Of a DNA stretch of 64,000 nt, positions 35,468-44,290 are shown piece by piece. The DNA is from Actinobacteria bacterium OK074 (GTDB taxonomy: Bacteria; Actinomycetota; Actinomycetes; Streptomycetales; Streptomycetaceae). Numbering within the stretch: position 1 is the stretch's first letter; the number at the start of each line of letters is the position of its first letter. Below the pieces are notes generated by a model, which did not search any database, was not told the DNA's origin, and worked only from the letters and a program-made list of their open reading frames with translations. Made by a program: the position numbers and the translations under genes. The DNA is taken from positions 62,001-126,000 of the forward strand of contig LJCV01000099.1 of NCBI GenBank assembly GCA_001298575.1. The letters run 5' to 3'.

Positions 35468-35767
35468 TCACTCCGCGTCGGGGCCGTACACCTCGACCCT
35501 GTCCGAAACTCGACGTACGTGAATGCACTCGCCCGGACACTCCTTGGCCGAATCCACCACGTCCGTCAACAACGGCAGCGGAACCGGCGTCGTAGCGCCC
35601 CTGTCCTGCAGAAGCTCGTCCCCGGGACTCTTCACATACGCCAGGCCGTCGATGTCCAGCTCGAACACCTCCGGCGCGTACTGGACACAGATGCCGTCAC
35701 CGGTACAGAGGTCCTGATCGATCCAGACCTCCAGCACCTCACCGCCGTCCGCGGCCTCCTGCTCCAC
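35468..35767 (-). CDS. 3Fe-4S type ferredoxin
   Basis: Small electron-transfer protein of 99 residues. The cluster ligands are visible as DLCTGDGICVQYAPEVFELD near residue 20 and ECPGECIHV near residue 80: C-x5-C and C-P, with an extra cysteine three positions on. This is the Streptomyces [3Fe-4S]/bacterial ferredoxin pattern. The GTG at 35767 has AGGAG eight bases upstream; the ATG at 35773 is only two bases from the same site, so the GTG is preferred. It is divergent from arc across 260 bp, an arrangement I recall as conserved next to the proteasome locus. The partner reductase or oxygenase is not in the window. Confidence 0.9.
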   Translation of the reverse strand: MEQEAADGGEVLEVWIDQDLCTGDGICVQYAPEVFELDIDGLAYVKSPGDELLQDRGATTPVPLPLLTDVVDSAKECPGECIHVRRVSDRVEVYGPDAE

Positions 35768-36027
35768 GTTCATCTCTCCTGCCGTTTCCCGCCCCGCACG
35801 TACCGGCAACGCCGCAAGTCGGGCCAGCTCTGACGGGTGTTGAACAGCTCGACCCTACCTTCGCCCGCTTCCCAATCATGTTCGGTGGGTATTCCCCTGG
35901 CGTGAGGGAGAGCGCAAGGGTGAAGATCGGACACACCCCGACAGTCTTTGTGATCTAGGGGTTTCAATCGACACCCACCCAGGTAGGGTCTGGAAGCGTC
36001 CAGCTCCCCTTGGAGGAGGTGAGGACC

Positions 36028-37794
36028 GTGGCAGCCCACGACGACGACATGAACCGCGGCATCCGCCCGGGACGAGGGTCCGACGACCCGGCCGGGCAGA
36101 TTGCCTACCTTGAGCAGGAGATCGCCGTCCTGCGGCGCAAGCTCGCCGACTCTCCGCGGCACACGAGGATTCTCGAAGAGCGGATCGTCGAACTGCAGAC
36201 CAACCTGGCCGGCGTGTCCGCCCAGAACGAGCGACTCGCCAACACGCTCCGCGAGGCCCGCGACCAGATCGTGGCCCTCAAGGAAGAAGTCGACCGGCTC
36301 GCACAGCCCCCGGCCGGCTTCGGTGTCTTCCTCACGGCGAACGAGGACGGCACCGCGGACATCTTCACCGGAGGCCGCAAACTCCGCGTGAACGTCAGCC
36401 CGAGCGTCGACCTCGACGAACTCAGGCGCGGCCAGGAAGTCATGCTCAACGAAGCGCTCAACGTGGTCGAGGCCATGGAGTACGAGCGCGTCGGAGACAT
36501 CGTCACCCTCAAGGAAATCCTTGAGGACGGCGAACGCGCCCTGGTGGTCGGACACACCGACGAGGAACGAGTGGTACGGCTCGCCGAACCACTCCTCGAC
36601 ATCACCATCCGCCCCGGCGACGCCCTGCTGCTCGAACCCAGGTCCGGCTACGTCTACGAGGTCGTCCCCAAGAGCGAGGTCGAAGAACTCGTCCTCGAAG
36701 AGGTCCCCGACATCGGCTACGAGCAGATCGGCGGTCTGGGCAACCAGATCGAAATGATCCGCGACGCGGTCGAACTGCCGTACCTCTACCCCGACCTCTT
36801 CAAGGAGCACGAACTGCGGCCGCCCAAGGGCGTCCTGCTCTACGGGCCCCCCGGATGCGGAAAGACACTCATCGCCAAGGCCGTCGCCAACTCGCTGGCC
36901 AAAAAGGTCGCCGAAGTCACCGGCCAGGCCCAGGGCAAGAGCTTCTTCCTCAACATCAAGGGCCCCGAACTCCTCAACAAGTACGTCGGCGAGACCGAAC
37001 GGCAAATCCGCCTCGTCTTCCAGCGAGCCCGCGAAAAGGCCAGCGAGGGCACCCCCGTCATCGTCTTCTTCGACGAGATGGAATCCCTCTTCCGCACCCG
37101 CGGATCCGGCGTCAGCTCGGACGTGGAGAACACCATCGTCCCCCAGCTCCTCGCCGAGATCGACGGCGTCGAAGGTCTGCAGAACGTGGTCGTGATCGGC
37201 GCCTCCAACCGCGAGGACATGATCGACCCCGCCATCCTGCGCCCCGGCCGCCTCGACGTGAAAATCAAGATCGAACGCCCGGACGCGGAAGCGGCCAAGG
37301 ACATCTTCCAGAAGTACCTCACCGAGCGCCTCCCGCTGCACCCGGACGACCTCGGCGAACACAGCGGCAGCAAGTCGACCACGGTCTCCAGCATGATCCA
37401 GACCGCCGTGGAACACATGTACGCCGAAACGGAAGAAAACCGCTTCCTGGAAGTCACCTACGCCAACGGCGACAAAGAAGTCCTCTACTTCAAGGACTTC
37501 AACTCCGGCGCCATGATCGAAAACATCGTGGGCCGCGCCAAGAAATCGGCGATCAAGGACTTCCTCGACCACAACCAGAAGGGCATCCGCGTCTCCCACC
37601 TCCTCCAGGCATGCGTGGACGAGTTCAAGGAGAACGAAGACCTGCCCAACACCACCAACCCCGACGACTGGGCCCGCATCTCCGGCAAGAAGGGCGAACG
37701 GATCGTCTACATCCGCACCCTGATCACCGGAAAGCAGGGCGCCGACACCGGACGCTCCATCGACACGGTGGCGAACACCGGACAGTACCTGTAG
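36028..37794 (+). CDS. arc: Proteasome-associated AAA ATPase ARC (Mpa homologue)
   Basis: Hexameric unfoldase that recognises pupylated proteins and feeds them to the 20S proteasome; 588 residues. An N-terminal coiled coil ([20 protein letters not shown], then [20 protein letters not shown]) binds Pup, followed by OB folds. The AAA module has Walker A GPPGCGKT near residue 273, Walker [11 protein letters not shown] near 344 and [15 protein letters not shown]. The C-terminus ends G-Q-Y-L, with the penultimate tyrosine that docks into the alpha ring. I start at GTG 36028, with GGAGGAGG just upstream; a TTG at 36010 lies inside that ribosome site. It is the first gene of the proteasome series and is followed by a U-tailed terminator. 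Confidence 0.97.
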   Translation: MAAHDDDMNRGIRPGRGSDDPAGQIAYLEQEIAVLRRKLADSPRHTRILEERIVELQTNLAGVSAQNERLANTLREARDQIVALKEEVDRLAQPPAGFGVFLTANEDGTADIFTGGRKLRVNVSPSVDLDELRRGQEVMLNEALNVVEAMEYERVGDIVTLKEILEDGERALVVGHTDEERVVRLAEPLLDITIRPGDALLLEPRSGYVYEVVPKSEVEELVLEEVPDIGYEQIGGLGNQIEMIRDAVELPYLYPDLFKEHELRPPKGVLLYGPPGCGKTLIAKAVANSLAKKVAEVTGQAQGKSFFLNIKGPELLNKYVGETERQIRLVFQRAREKASEGTPVIVFFDEMESLFRTRGSGVSSDVENTIVPQLLAEIDGVEGLQNVVVIGASNREDMIDPAILRPGRLDVKIKIERPDAEAAKDIFQKYLTERLPLHPDDLGEHSGSKSTTVSSMIQTAVEHMYAETEENRFLEVTYANGDKEVLYFKDFNSGAMIENIVGRAKKSAIKDFLDHNQKGIRVSHLLQACVDEFKENEDLPNTTNPDDWARISGKKGERIVYIRTLITGKQGADTGRSIDTVANTGQYL

Positions 37795-37804
37795 ACAGAA
37801 GGGG

Positions 37805-37849
37805 CGGCTGCGGGTGCCCTCCACGGGGTACCCGCAGCCGACTGTTTTT
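37805..37849 (+). terminator. Rho-independent terminator after arc
   Basis: CGGCTGCGGGT (37805-37815) pairs with ACCCGCAGCCG (37830-37840), followed by ACTGTTTTT. It is one of the few stems here with a real U-run. It separates arc from dop. Confidence 0.9.
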
Positions 37850-38030
37850 CAGGTCCCGGACGGAGCAAGGCAATGACGCAAATGATCTCCCCACCAGCGC
37901 AGAGGCGTTCTAGGCTCTTTCATACCGCCGGACAGCGCAGTGCGGGGACGGGCACCGCACGCGCACCGGAGCACCAGCGGTATCTGAGCGCCGCCCCCGA
38001 CCGAGGGCGCCGCCCGGCAAGGAGGGCCGC

Positions 38031-39542
38031 ATGACCGTACGGCGAGTAATGGGCATCGAGACGGAGTACGGCATCTCCGTCCCCGGCCACCCCAACGCCA
38101 ATGCCATGCTCACCTCGTCCCAGATCGTCAACGCCTACGCGGCGGCGATGCACCGGGCCCGCCGGGCCCGCTGGGACTTCGAGGAAGAGAACCCCCTGCG
38201 CGACGCGCGAGGCTTCGACCTCGCACGCGAGGCCGCCGACTCCAGCCAGCTCACCGACGAGGACATCGGCCTCGCCAACGTCATCCTCACCAACGGCGCG
38301 CGCCTCTACGTCGACCACGCACACCCGGAGTACAGCTCCCCCGAAGTCACCAACCCCCGCGACGCCGTCCTCTGGGACAAGGCCGGCGAACGCATCATGG
38401 CCGAAGCCGCCGAACGGGCCGCACAACTACCAGGCGCCCAGCCCATCCACCTCTACAAGAACAACACCGACAACAAGGGCGCCTCCTACGGCACACACGA
38501 GAACTACCTGATGAGGCGGGAAACCCCCTTCTCGGACATCGTGCGCCACCTCACCCCCTTCTTCGTCTCCCGCCAGGTCGTCACCGGAGCCGGCCGCGTC
38601 GGCATCGGACAGGACGGCCACGAACACGGCTTCCAGCTCAGCCAGCGCGCCGACTACTTCGAAGTCGAAGTCGGCCTGGAGACCACCCTCAAACGCCCCA
38701 TCATCAACACGCGCGACGAACCCCACGCGGACGCGGAGAAATACCGCCGCCTGCACGTGATCATCGGCGACGCGAACCTGTCGGAGATCTCCACCTACCT
38801 CAAACTGGGCACCACGGCCCTGGTCCTCTCCATGATCGAGGACGGCTTCATCGCCGTGGACCTGGCCGTCGACCAACCGGTCCGCACCCTCCACCAGGTC
38901 TCCCACGACCCCACCCTCAAACGCCTGGTCACCCTCCGCAGCGGCCGGACACTCACCGCGGTCCAGCTCCAGATGGAGTACTACGAGCTGTCCCGCAAAT
39001 ACGTCGAGGAACGCTACGGCTCCGACGCCGACGACCAGACCAAGGACGTCCTCGCCCGCTGGGAAGACACCCTCAACCGGCTGGAACGAGACCCCATGAG
39101 CCTCGCCGGCGAACTCGACTGGGTCGCCAAACGAGAACTCATGGAGGGCTACCGCCGCCGCGACGGCCTCGACTGGGACGCCGCCCGACTCCACCTCGTC
39201 GACCTCCAGTACGCCGACGTACGCGCCGAGAAGGGCCTCTACAACCGCCTCGCGGCCCGCGGCCGGATCAAGCGGCTGCTGGACGAGTCCGAAGTCGAGC
39301 GGGCCCGCACACAGCCGCCCGAGGACACCCGCGCCTACTTCCGCGGCCGCTGCCTCGAGCAGTACGCCGACGACGTGGCGGCCGCCTCCTGGGACTCCGT
39401 GATCTTCGACCTGCCGGGCCGCGACTCGCTCCAACGGGTACCAACCCTGGAACCGCTTCGCGGAACGCGTAATCACGTCAAGGAGCTCCTGGACCGCTGC
39501 CGCACCGCGGAAGACCTGGTCAGGGTCCTGTCGGGCGGCTGA
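38031..39542 (+). CDS. dop: Pup deamidase/depupylase
   Basis: Glutamine-synthetase-like enzyme of 503 residues that removes Pup from substrates and, where needed, deamidates the Pup C-terminus. It begins [15 protein letters not shown] with the magnesium-binding glutamate. The catalytic aspartate is D95 in [16 protein letters not shown], the same position I recall for M. tuberculosis Dop. A charged Dop-type loop spans about residues 40-80. [20 protein letters not shown] and [20 protein letters not shown] are ATP/metal blocks shared with PafA. The ATG at 38031 follows AAGGAGGG. Pup here already ends in glutamate, so depupylation is its likely main job. A 39-base block is identical to pafA. Confidence 0.96.
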   Translation: MTVRRVMGIETEYGISVPGHPNANAMLTSSQIVNAYAAAMHRARRARWDFEEENPLRDARGFDLAREAADSSQLTDEDIGLANVILTNGARLYVDHAHPEYSSPEVTNPRDAVLWDKAGERIMAEAAERAAQLPGAQPIHLYKNNTDNKGASYGTHENYLMRRETPFSDIVRHLTPFFVSRQVVTGAGRVGIGQDGHEHGFQLSQRADYFEVEVGLETTLKRPIINTRDEPHADAEKYRRLHVIIGDANLSEISTYLKLGTTALVLSMIEDGFIAVDLAVDQPVRTLHQVSHDPTLKRLVTLRSGRTLTAVQLQMEYYELSRKYVEERYGSDADDQTKDVLARWEDTLNRLERDPMSLAGELDWVAKRELMEGYRRRDGLDWDAARLHLVDLQYADVRAEKGLYNRLAARGRIKRLLDESEVERARTQPPEDTRAYFRGRCLEQYADDVAAASWDSVIFDLPGRDSLQRVPTLEPLRGTRNHVKELLDRCRTAEDLVRVLSGG

Positions 39543-39658
39543 ACGGGCCCCTGGCCCAGCAGTGCGCGACAGGGTGGAAAACCTGGCGTCCGGGAATCAT
39601 CGAGGTGGCCCCCGTACGTTGAGGAAGTACCGGAAGCACGGAAAGTACGGGGCCGATG

Positions 39659-39682
39659 TCAGACCCGGCTTGTAGGGTCTGA
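39659..39682 (+). promoter_or_regulatory. Hairpin upstream of pup
   Basis: TCAGACCC (39659-39666) pairs with GGGTCTGA (39675-39682) around an eight-base loop, 72 bases before the pup start. It could be the dop terminator or a leader or operator element; no U-run follows. Confidence 0.5.
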
Positions 39683-39754
39683 TCATGACCGATCGGCAGG
39701 AAGCCGACCTGTCGAACATGTCGGGCGAATCTGATCTGAGCGGGGTGAGGGTTG

Positions 39755-39973
39755 ATGGCAACCAAGGACACCGGCGGCGGACAGCAGAAGGCAACGCGTT
39801 CCACCGAGGAGGTCGAGGAGCAGGTCGAGGAGGCTCAGTCTTCGGAGGACCTCAAGGAGCGCCACGAGAAGTTGAGCGATGACGTGGACTCCGTCCTCGA
39901 TGAAATCGATGACGTACTTGAGGAAAACGCCGAGGATTTCGTGCGCTCCTTCGTGCAAAAAGGTGGGGAGTAG
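39755..39973 (+). CDS. pup: Prokaryotic ubiquitin-like protein Pup
   Basis: Disordered protein modifier of 72 residues, ligated through its C-terminal glutamate to substrate lysines. It starts MATKDTGGGQQKATRSTEEV and ends with the conserved VDSVLDEIDDVLEENAEDFV region and VQKGGE. The last codons are CAA AAA GGT GGG GAG TAG, so the terminus is encoded as glutamate, not glutamine, and no deamidation is needed. The helical segment around residues 25-58 is the ARC-binding part. The ATG at 39755 follows GGGGTGAGGG. A second overlapping frame (39685-39882) is considered a shadow. Confidence 0.97.
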   Translation: MATKDTGGGQQKATRSTEEVEEQVEEAQSSEDLKERHEKLSDDVDSVLDEIDDVLEENAEDFVRSFVQKGGE

Positions 39974-40017
39974 AGGTCGAATAGGCGCTCTTGCCTTCGA
40001 ATTGAAGGTTGCGGGGG

Positions 40018-40503
40018 ATGGGTGTGGCCGACGAACCGGACGCGAAGGAATGCGGGAAGTGCAGGCGGAATCTGCCTCTCGCCTCTTTCGCACGAGACAG
40101 GAATCGGCGGGACGGTCTTCAGGTGCACTGCCGGGAGTGTGTGGCGCAGTACGGCGCCGCGCACTACCGGCGTCGCCGAGAGGCTGAGGGAAAGGCGGTC
40201 CGGGCGGTGGAAGGGCGCGCAGACCACCTGAAGCGCAACTACGGCCTGACCGAAGCCGAACGTGACGCCATGGTCGTGTCCCAGCGGGGCCTCTGCGTGA
40301 TCTGCCTGAAAGCTCCTGCCGTACATGTGGATCACTGCCACGAGACGGGTAGGGTCCGTGGCGTACTGTGCTTCAACTGCAATTCGGCCATCGGCAAGTT
40401 GGGAGACGATCCCGACGCTGTCCGTCGGGCGGCCGCTTACCTGGAAGGAAACGCGTGGAAGCCAACACTCGTAGCACCGGGCGTCTACCAGCTGCCTTCC
40501 TGA
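40018..40503 (+). CDS. HNH/recombination endonuclease VII-like protein in the proteasome operon
   Basis: Zinc-binding nuclease-like protein of about 161 residues. The N-terminal half has [17 protein letters not shown] and [20 protein letters not shown], a C-x-x-C pair typical of a zinc knuckle. The C-terminal half has [20 protein letters not shown] followed by [20 protein letters not shown], the endonuclease VII/HNH fold with the catalytic D-H-C-H and four zinc cysteines. It sits between pup and prcB, overlapping prcB by 49 bp in another frame. I recall the same insertion in S. coelicolor. Its role is unknown; candidates are DNA-damage-linked cleavage or a domesticated phage-type nuclease. 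Start ATG 40018 is the best of several (GTG 40024 also possible). Confidence 0.9.
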   Translation: MGVADEPDAKECGKCRRNLPLASFARDRNRRDGLQVHCRECVAQYGAAHYRRRREAEGKAVRAVEGRADHLKRNYGLTEAERDAMVVSQRGLCVICLKAPAVHVDHCHETGRVRGVLCFNCNSAIGKLGDDPDAVRRAAAYLEGNAWKPTLVAPGVYQLPS

Positions 40504-41300
40504 CGCCTGGGTCGTCGTCCTTCGTGGACTTCCTGTCGGATCACCAGCCCGGCCTGCTGCCCGGCAACAGGACGTTGCCCGCCGTGCAGGGTGCCGTCGA
40601 GATCCCGCACGGCACGACGATCGTCGCCGTCAGCTTCCCCGGAGGTGTGGTGCTCGCCGGTGACCGGCGGGCCACGATGGGGAACTACATCTCGCAGCGG
40701 GACATCGAGAAGGTGTTCCCGGCGGACGAGTACTCGGCCGTCGGTATCGCCGGTGCCGCCGGTCTGGCCGTCGAGATGGTCAAGCTCTTCCAGCTGGAGC
40801 TGGAGCACTTCGAGAAGGTCGAAGGCGCTCAGCTCTCGTTGGAGGGCAAGGCGAACCGCTTGTCCACCATGATCCGTTCCAACCTCGGTATGGCCATGCA
40901 GGGTCTGGCGGTGGTTCCGCTCTTCGCCGGTTATGACGTGGACCGTGGCAAGGGCCGCATTTTCTCCTACGACGTGACGGGTGGCCGTTCCGAGGAGCAG
41001 GGGTATGCGGCCACCGGTTCGGGTTCGATCTTCGCGCGCGGTGCGATGAAGAAGCTGTTCCACGGTGAGTTGACCGAGGATCAGGCCACGATGCTGGTGG
41101 TGCAGGCGTTGTACGACGCGGCCGACGACGACTCGGCGACGGGTGGCCCGGATGTGGCCCGCCGGATCTATCCGATCGTCACCGTGATCACCGAGGACGG
41201 TTTCCGCCGGCTGACGGACGAGGAGTCCTCGGAGATCGCCCGCTCGATTCTGGAGCGGCGGCTGGAGCAGCCGGACGGTCCGCGGGCCGCGCTGCTCTGA
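40455..41300 (+). CDS. prcB: 20S proteasome beta subunit
   Basis: Catalytic subunit of the 20S core, 281 residues as precursor. A 53-residue propeptide ends ...VEIPHG, and T54 in [20 protein letters not shown] becomes the N-terminal nucleophile after self-cleavage. [12 protein letters not shown] contains the conserved aspartate and arginine and the following [14 protein letters not shown] the lysine-containing region; [16 protein letters not shown] carries the S-G-S substrate loop. The GTG at 40455 is preceded by GGAAGGAA and lies inside the 3' end of the HNH gene (49-bp overlap). Followed by prcA after 57 bp. Third codon positions are less GC-rich than in neighbouring genes. Confidence 0.97.
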   Translation: MEANTRSTGRLPAAFLTPGSSSFVDFLSDHQPGLLPGNRTLPAVQGAVEIPHGTTIVAVSFPGGVVLAGDRRATMGNYISQRDIEKVFPADEYSAVGIAGAAGLAVEMVKLFQLELEHFEKVEGAQLSLEGKANRLSTMIRSNLGMAMQGLAVVPLFAGYDVDRGKGRIFSYDVTGGRSEEQGYAATGSGSIFARGAMKKLFHGELTEDQATMLVVQALYDAADDDSATGGPDVARRIYPIVTVITEDGFRRLTDEESSEIARSILERRLEQPDGPRAALL

Positions 41301-41357
41301 GCGCCGTCGTTTTGCCAGGGTGATCCAGTGACTTCCACAGAAAGGGATGGGTGACCG

Positions 41358-42113
41358 GTGTCGACTCCGTTCTATGTCTCACCTCAGCAGGCGATGACCG
41401 ACCGCGCGGAGTTCGCCCGCAAGGGCATCGCGCGCGGCCGTAGCCTGGTCGTACTGCAGTACGCCGACGGCATCGTCTTCATCGGCGAGAACCCGTCCCG
41501 GGCGCTGCACAAGTTCAGCGAGATCTATGACCGGATCGGCTTCGCGGCTGCCGGTAAGTACAACGAGTACGAGAATCTGCGGATCGGTGGTGTGCGGTAC
41601 GCGGATCTGCGTGGTTACACCTATGACCGTGACGATGTGACCGCTCGTGGTCTGGCCAATGTGTATGCCCAGACGCTGGGCACCATCTTCTCTTCGGCGG
41701 CCGAGAAGCCGTACGAGGTGGAGTTGGTGGTGGCCGAGGTGGGGGAGACGCCCGAGGGCGATCAGATCTACCGGCTGCCGCACGACGGTTCGATCGTGGA
41801 CGAGCACGGTTCGGTCGCGGTCGGTGGTAACGCGGAGCAGATCAGTACGTATCTGGATCAGCGTCATCAGGACGGGATGACGCTTGCTCAGGCTCTGAAG
41901 CTGGCCGTGCAGGCGTTGTCGCGGGACACGAACGGGAGTGAGCGGGAGATTCCGGCGGAGCGGCTGGAGGTCGCGGTGCTGGACCGTACGCGGCCGCAGC
42001 AGCGGAAGTTCCGGCGGATTGTCGGTGGGCAGTTGTCGCGGCTGCTGGACAGTGGCAGCGCGGGCGGGGCCGAGGAGGAGCCGGAGTCGGGTACGGATTC
42101 CGGCGAGGAGTAG
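41358..42113 (+). CDS. prcA: 20S proteasome alpha subunit
   Basis: Structural alpha subunit, 251 residues, forming the outer rings that gate the core and dock ARC. It begins [20 protein letters not shown], where the Y-x-x-P-x-Q alpha signature is visible, then [20 protein letters not shown] and the lysine-containing pocket for the ARC C-terminus. The C-terminal tail is acidic and low-complexity ([18 protein letters not shown]). The GTG at 41358 follows GGGATGGGTGA. After the stop, AGTAGAAGAGGAAC occurs twice in tandem, then a strong hairpin. Third positions contain many T, as in prcB. Confidence 0.97.
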   Translation: MSTPFYVSPQQAMTDRAEFARKGIARGRSLVVLQYADGIVFIGENPSRALHKFSEIYDRIGFAAAGKYNEYENLRIGGVRYADLRGYTYDRDDVTARGLANVYAQTLGTIFSSAAEKPYEVELVVAEVGETPEGDQIYRLPHDGSIVDEHGSVAVGGNAEQISTYLDQRHQDGMTLAQALKLAVQALSRDTNGSEREIPAERLEVAVLDRTRPQQRKFRRIVGGQLSRLLDSGSAGGAEEEPESGTDSGEE

Positions 42114-42183
42114 AAGAGGAACAGTAGAAGAGGAACAGAGGAGTTGGGGGCGGTCCGGGTTTGTCCGGGGTCGTCGCCGTGGG

Positions 42184-42226
42184 CCCCGGGTCCCGGCTGC
42201 CTGAACCGGGCGGCCGGGACCCGGGG
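42184..42226. terminator. Bidirectional terminator between prcA and the RTX-like gene
   Basis: CCCCGGGTCCCGGC (42184-42197) pairs with GCCGGGACCCGGGG (42213-42226). It lies between the converging prcA and RTX-like genes. Confidence 0.8.
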
Positions 42227-42237
42227 TTGATGTGTGT

Positions 42238-43038
42238 TCAGGGGCAGCTGGCGATGGTGCTGCGGGCGCGGCTGGGGTTGGCGTGTTCGACCTTGCAGGT
42301 GTCGTTGTCGAGGCCGCCGTCGACGAGGCCCCAGCCGGGGCCGGCGAGGAGGACGGTGTCGCCGGTGCCGCGGATGGTGTCCTGGCCGGGGCCGCCCTGG
42401 ATGACGCCGCCGGTTTCGACGCCGACGCCCTTGGCTTCGATGAGGTCGTTCTCGCTGCCGCCGAGGACGCGGCCGCCGAAGTCGATGACGCCGGTGCGGA
42501 TGGTGTCGGAGCCGTCGTTGCCGAAGACCTGGCCGCCGCCGCGGGCGTACTGGCCGGGGGCGCCGTGGACGCTGCCGACGGTGATGTCGTCGTCGCCCTG
42601 GTCGCCGTAGACGGTGGCGCCGTGGTCGGTGGTGCCGATCACGGTGGGGGTGATGATGGTGTCGTTGCCGGGGCCGCCCTTGATGGAGCTTTGGCCTTGT
42701 TGGGGGTCGAGGTGGCTGGTCTGGAGGCGGTCGTTGCCGTCGCCGCCGAGGATCTGTGAGTCGATGACGAGGCCCTTGACGCGGATGTTGTCGTCGCCTT
42801 CGCCGCCCCAGATGGTGACGTTCTCGACGTCGTTCTCGCATTCGATGGTGTCGTTGCCGGGGGTGCCGAAGACGGTGGGGCCGGGGGGTACGAGGTGGCC
42901 GTTGAGGACGCAGTTGTGGGAGGGCTGGGCGGTGTCGGCCTGGGTGGGGGCGGTGGTGAGGGTGGTGGTGGCCAGGAGGGTGGCGGTGAGGGCCAGGCTG
43001 CGGACGGCGGTGCGTGACAGTCGGGGCATGGCGGGCAT
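42238..43038 (-). CDS. Secreted RTX-like calcium-binding repeat protein
   Basis: Exported beta-roll protein of 266 residues. The N-terminus SRTAVRSLALTATLLATTTL followed by TTAPTQADTA is a Sec-type signal peptide. The rest consists of repeated G-x-G-x-D-x-hydrophobic units (TIWGGEGDDNIRVKG, ILGGDGNDRLQT, IKGGPGNDTI, VYGDQGDDDITVG, VFGNDGSDTIRTG, VLGGSENDLI, IQGGPGQDTIRGTG), the hemolysin-type calcium-binding nonapeptide. Three cysteines suggest disulfides. It lacks the type I secretion setting of Gram-negative RTX toxins, so a calcium-stabilised surface or matrix protein is more likely. The ATG at 43038 follows CAGGAGA. Its place between prcA and pafA-linked genes is probably accidental. Confidence 0.88.
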   Translation of the reverse strand: MPAMPRLSRTAVRSLALTATLLATTTLTTAPTQADTAQPSHNCVLNGHLVPPGPTVFGTPGNDTIECENDVENVTIWGGEGDDNIRVKGLVIDSQILGGDGNDRLQTSHLDPQQGQSSIKGGPGNDTIITPTVIGTTDHGATVYGDQGDDDITVGSVHGAPGQYARGGGQVFGNDGSDTIRTGVIDFGGRVLGGSENDLIEAKGVGVETGGVIQGGPGQDTIRGTGDTVLLAGPGWGLVDGGLDNDTCKVEHANPSRARSTIASCP

Positions 43039-43137
43039 GTGGGTCTCCTGTGGCGCGTGCTGCGCCCGTCGCTGAGCGGCTCGGTTTCCCTATCCTTTGC
43101 CCGGAAAATGGCATATGCCGGTTTGTGTGGCGTGATG

Positions 43138-44151
43138 TCACCCGGGCGGCGCCGTGGAGCCCCGTACGACGAGGTGGACGGGGATGTCGTCGCGTTCGGG
43201 CGTGTCGCCGTCGAGGACGGCGAGCAGGGCGCGCATGCCGCGTTCGCCGACGCGTTCCGCGTCGAGGCTGACGGTGGTGAGTTCGGGGTCGATGGCGGTG
43301 GCCAGGGCGAGGTCGTCCAAGCCGGTGACGGAGAGGTCGTCGGGGATGCGCAGGCCCAGGCGCCGGGCGGCCTTGTAGGCGCCGGCGGCGAGTTTGTCGT
43401 CGTCGCAGACCAGGGCGGTGGGGCGGGGGGGGGGTCCGGCGAGGGCGGTCTCGGCCGCGGCGCGGGCGTTGTCGATGCTGGTGAGGTCGGCGCGGGCGGT
43501 GCGGACGGTGGTGCCGGGTACCGCGCCGACGCGGGCGGCGAGTTCGCGGGCGCGTACCTCGAAGGTCCAGGACGGGATGTCGGCCGCGAGGTGCAGGAAG
43601 TGGCGGTGGCCGAGGGCGAGCAGGTGTTCGGCGATCTGGCGGACGCCGTCGGCGATGTCGAGGTTGACGGTGGCGGCGCCGAGGCTGCCTGCGGGGTCGC
43701 TGTCGAGCATCACGAGGGGCAGCTGGTCGCCGCGGATGGCGGTGACGGCGTCGGCGGCCATGGAGGAGGCGATCACGCCGTCCAGGGCGGCCTGGGCGGA
43801 CTGGAAGGGGTCGCGGGCGGGGCCGATGCCCTCGGGTGAGGGATAGAGGACGACGCCGAAGCCGTGCTGGGCGGCGATGCGGGCGGCGCCGGTGTAGACC
43901 CCGGCGAAGAACTCGTTGGTGAGGGCCGGGACGACGAGCAGGACGGTGCGGGTGCGGCCCAGGCGCAGGTTGCGGGCGGCGAGGTTGGGGCGGTAGCCCA
44001 GGCGCCGGGCGGCCTCGCGGACGCGTTCGGCGGTGGGTTCGGAGACCCGGCCGTGCCATTTGCCGCCGAGGACGAGCGAGACGGCGGCCTGGGAGACGCC
44101 GGCGGCCTGGGCGACGTCCCTGCTGGTGGGTCGGGGGGTGCCTGGTGCCAC
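43138..44151 (-). CDS. LacI-family transcriptional regulator
   Basis: Sugar-responsive repressor of 337 residues. The helix-turn-helix is TSRDVAQAAGVSQAAVSLVL near residue 10, followed by the hinge helix region RRLGYRPNLAARNLRLGRT. The effector domain has TVLLVVPALTNEFFAGVYTG and GVIASSMAADAVTAIRGDQL and ends SLDAERVGERGMRALLAVLD. The GTG at 44151 is preceded by AGGAGC; the longer frame to 44370 runs into operator DNA. It diverges from the MFS gene across 139 bp containing an inverted repeat, so it probably controls itself and the transporter. A run of ten cytosines (minus strand) encodes three prolines in AGPPPRPTAL. Confidence 0.93.
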   Translation of the reverse strand: MAPGTPRPTSRDVAQAAGVSQAAVSLVLGGKWHGRVSEPTAERVREAARRLGYRPNLAARNLRLGRTRTVLLVVPALTNEFFAGVYTGAARIAAQHGFGVVLYPSPEGIGPARDPFQSAQAALDGVIASSMAADAVTAIRGDQLPLVMLDSDPAGSLGAATVNLDIADGVRQIAEHLLALGHRHFLHLAADIPSWTFEVRARELAARVGAVPGTTVRTARADLTSIDNARAAAETALAGPPPRPTALVCDDDKLAAGAYKAARRLGLRIPDDLSVTGLDDLALATAIDPELTTVSLDAERVGERGMRALLAVLDGDTPERDDIPVHLVVRGSTAPPG

Positions 44152-44239
44152 CGTCGACCTGCTCCTTCGTGTGCTTCGGGCCGGTTTCCGGCTGGACGGG
44201 GTGCCGGATTCCCGGTGGACTGGCCAACAGGGCACATGG

Positions 44240-44266
44240 TACGTATGACGGGCGACGTTATACGTA
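44240..44266. promoter_or_regulatory. Probable LacI-type operator between the regulator and MFS genes
   Basis: TACGTATGAC (44240-44249) and GTTATACGTA (44257-44266) form an inverted repeat with one mismatch and a seven-base spacer. The AT-rich site stands out from the local GC and lies 25 bp before the MFS start. Confidence 0.6.
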
Positions 44267-44290
44267 ACACTTCCGGAGAGGCGGGACCTT

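Noticed and set aside
36010-36027. TTG start for arc
   Set aside because: It lies inside the GGAGGAGG ribosome site; the GTG at 36028 gives the expected 588 residues.
39685-39882. 65-codon plus-strand frame starting MTDRQEADLSNMSG and overlapping pup
   Set aside because: It overlaps the certain pup gene in another frame for most of its length and becomes glycine/arginine-rich, typical of a shadow frame in high-GC DNA.
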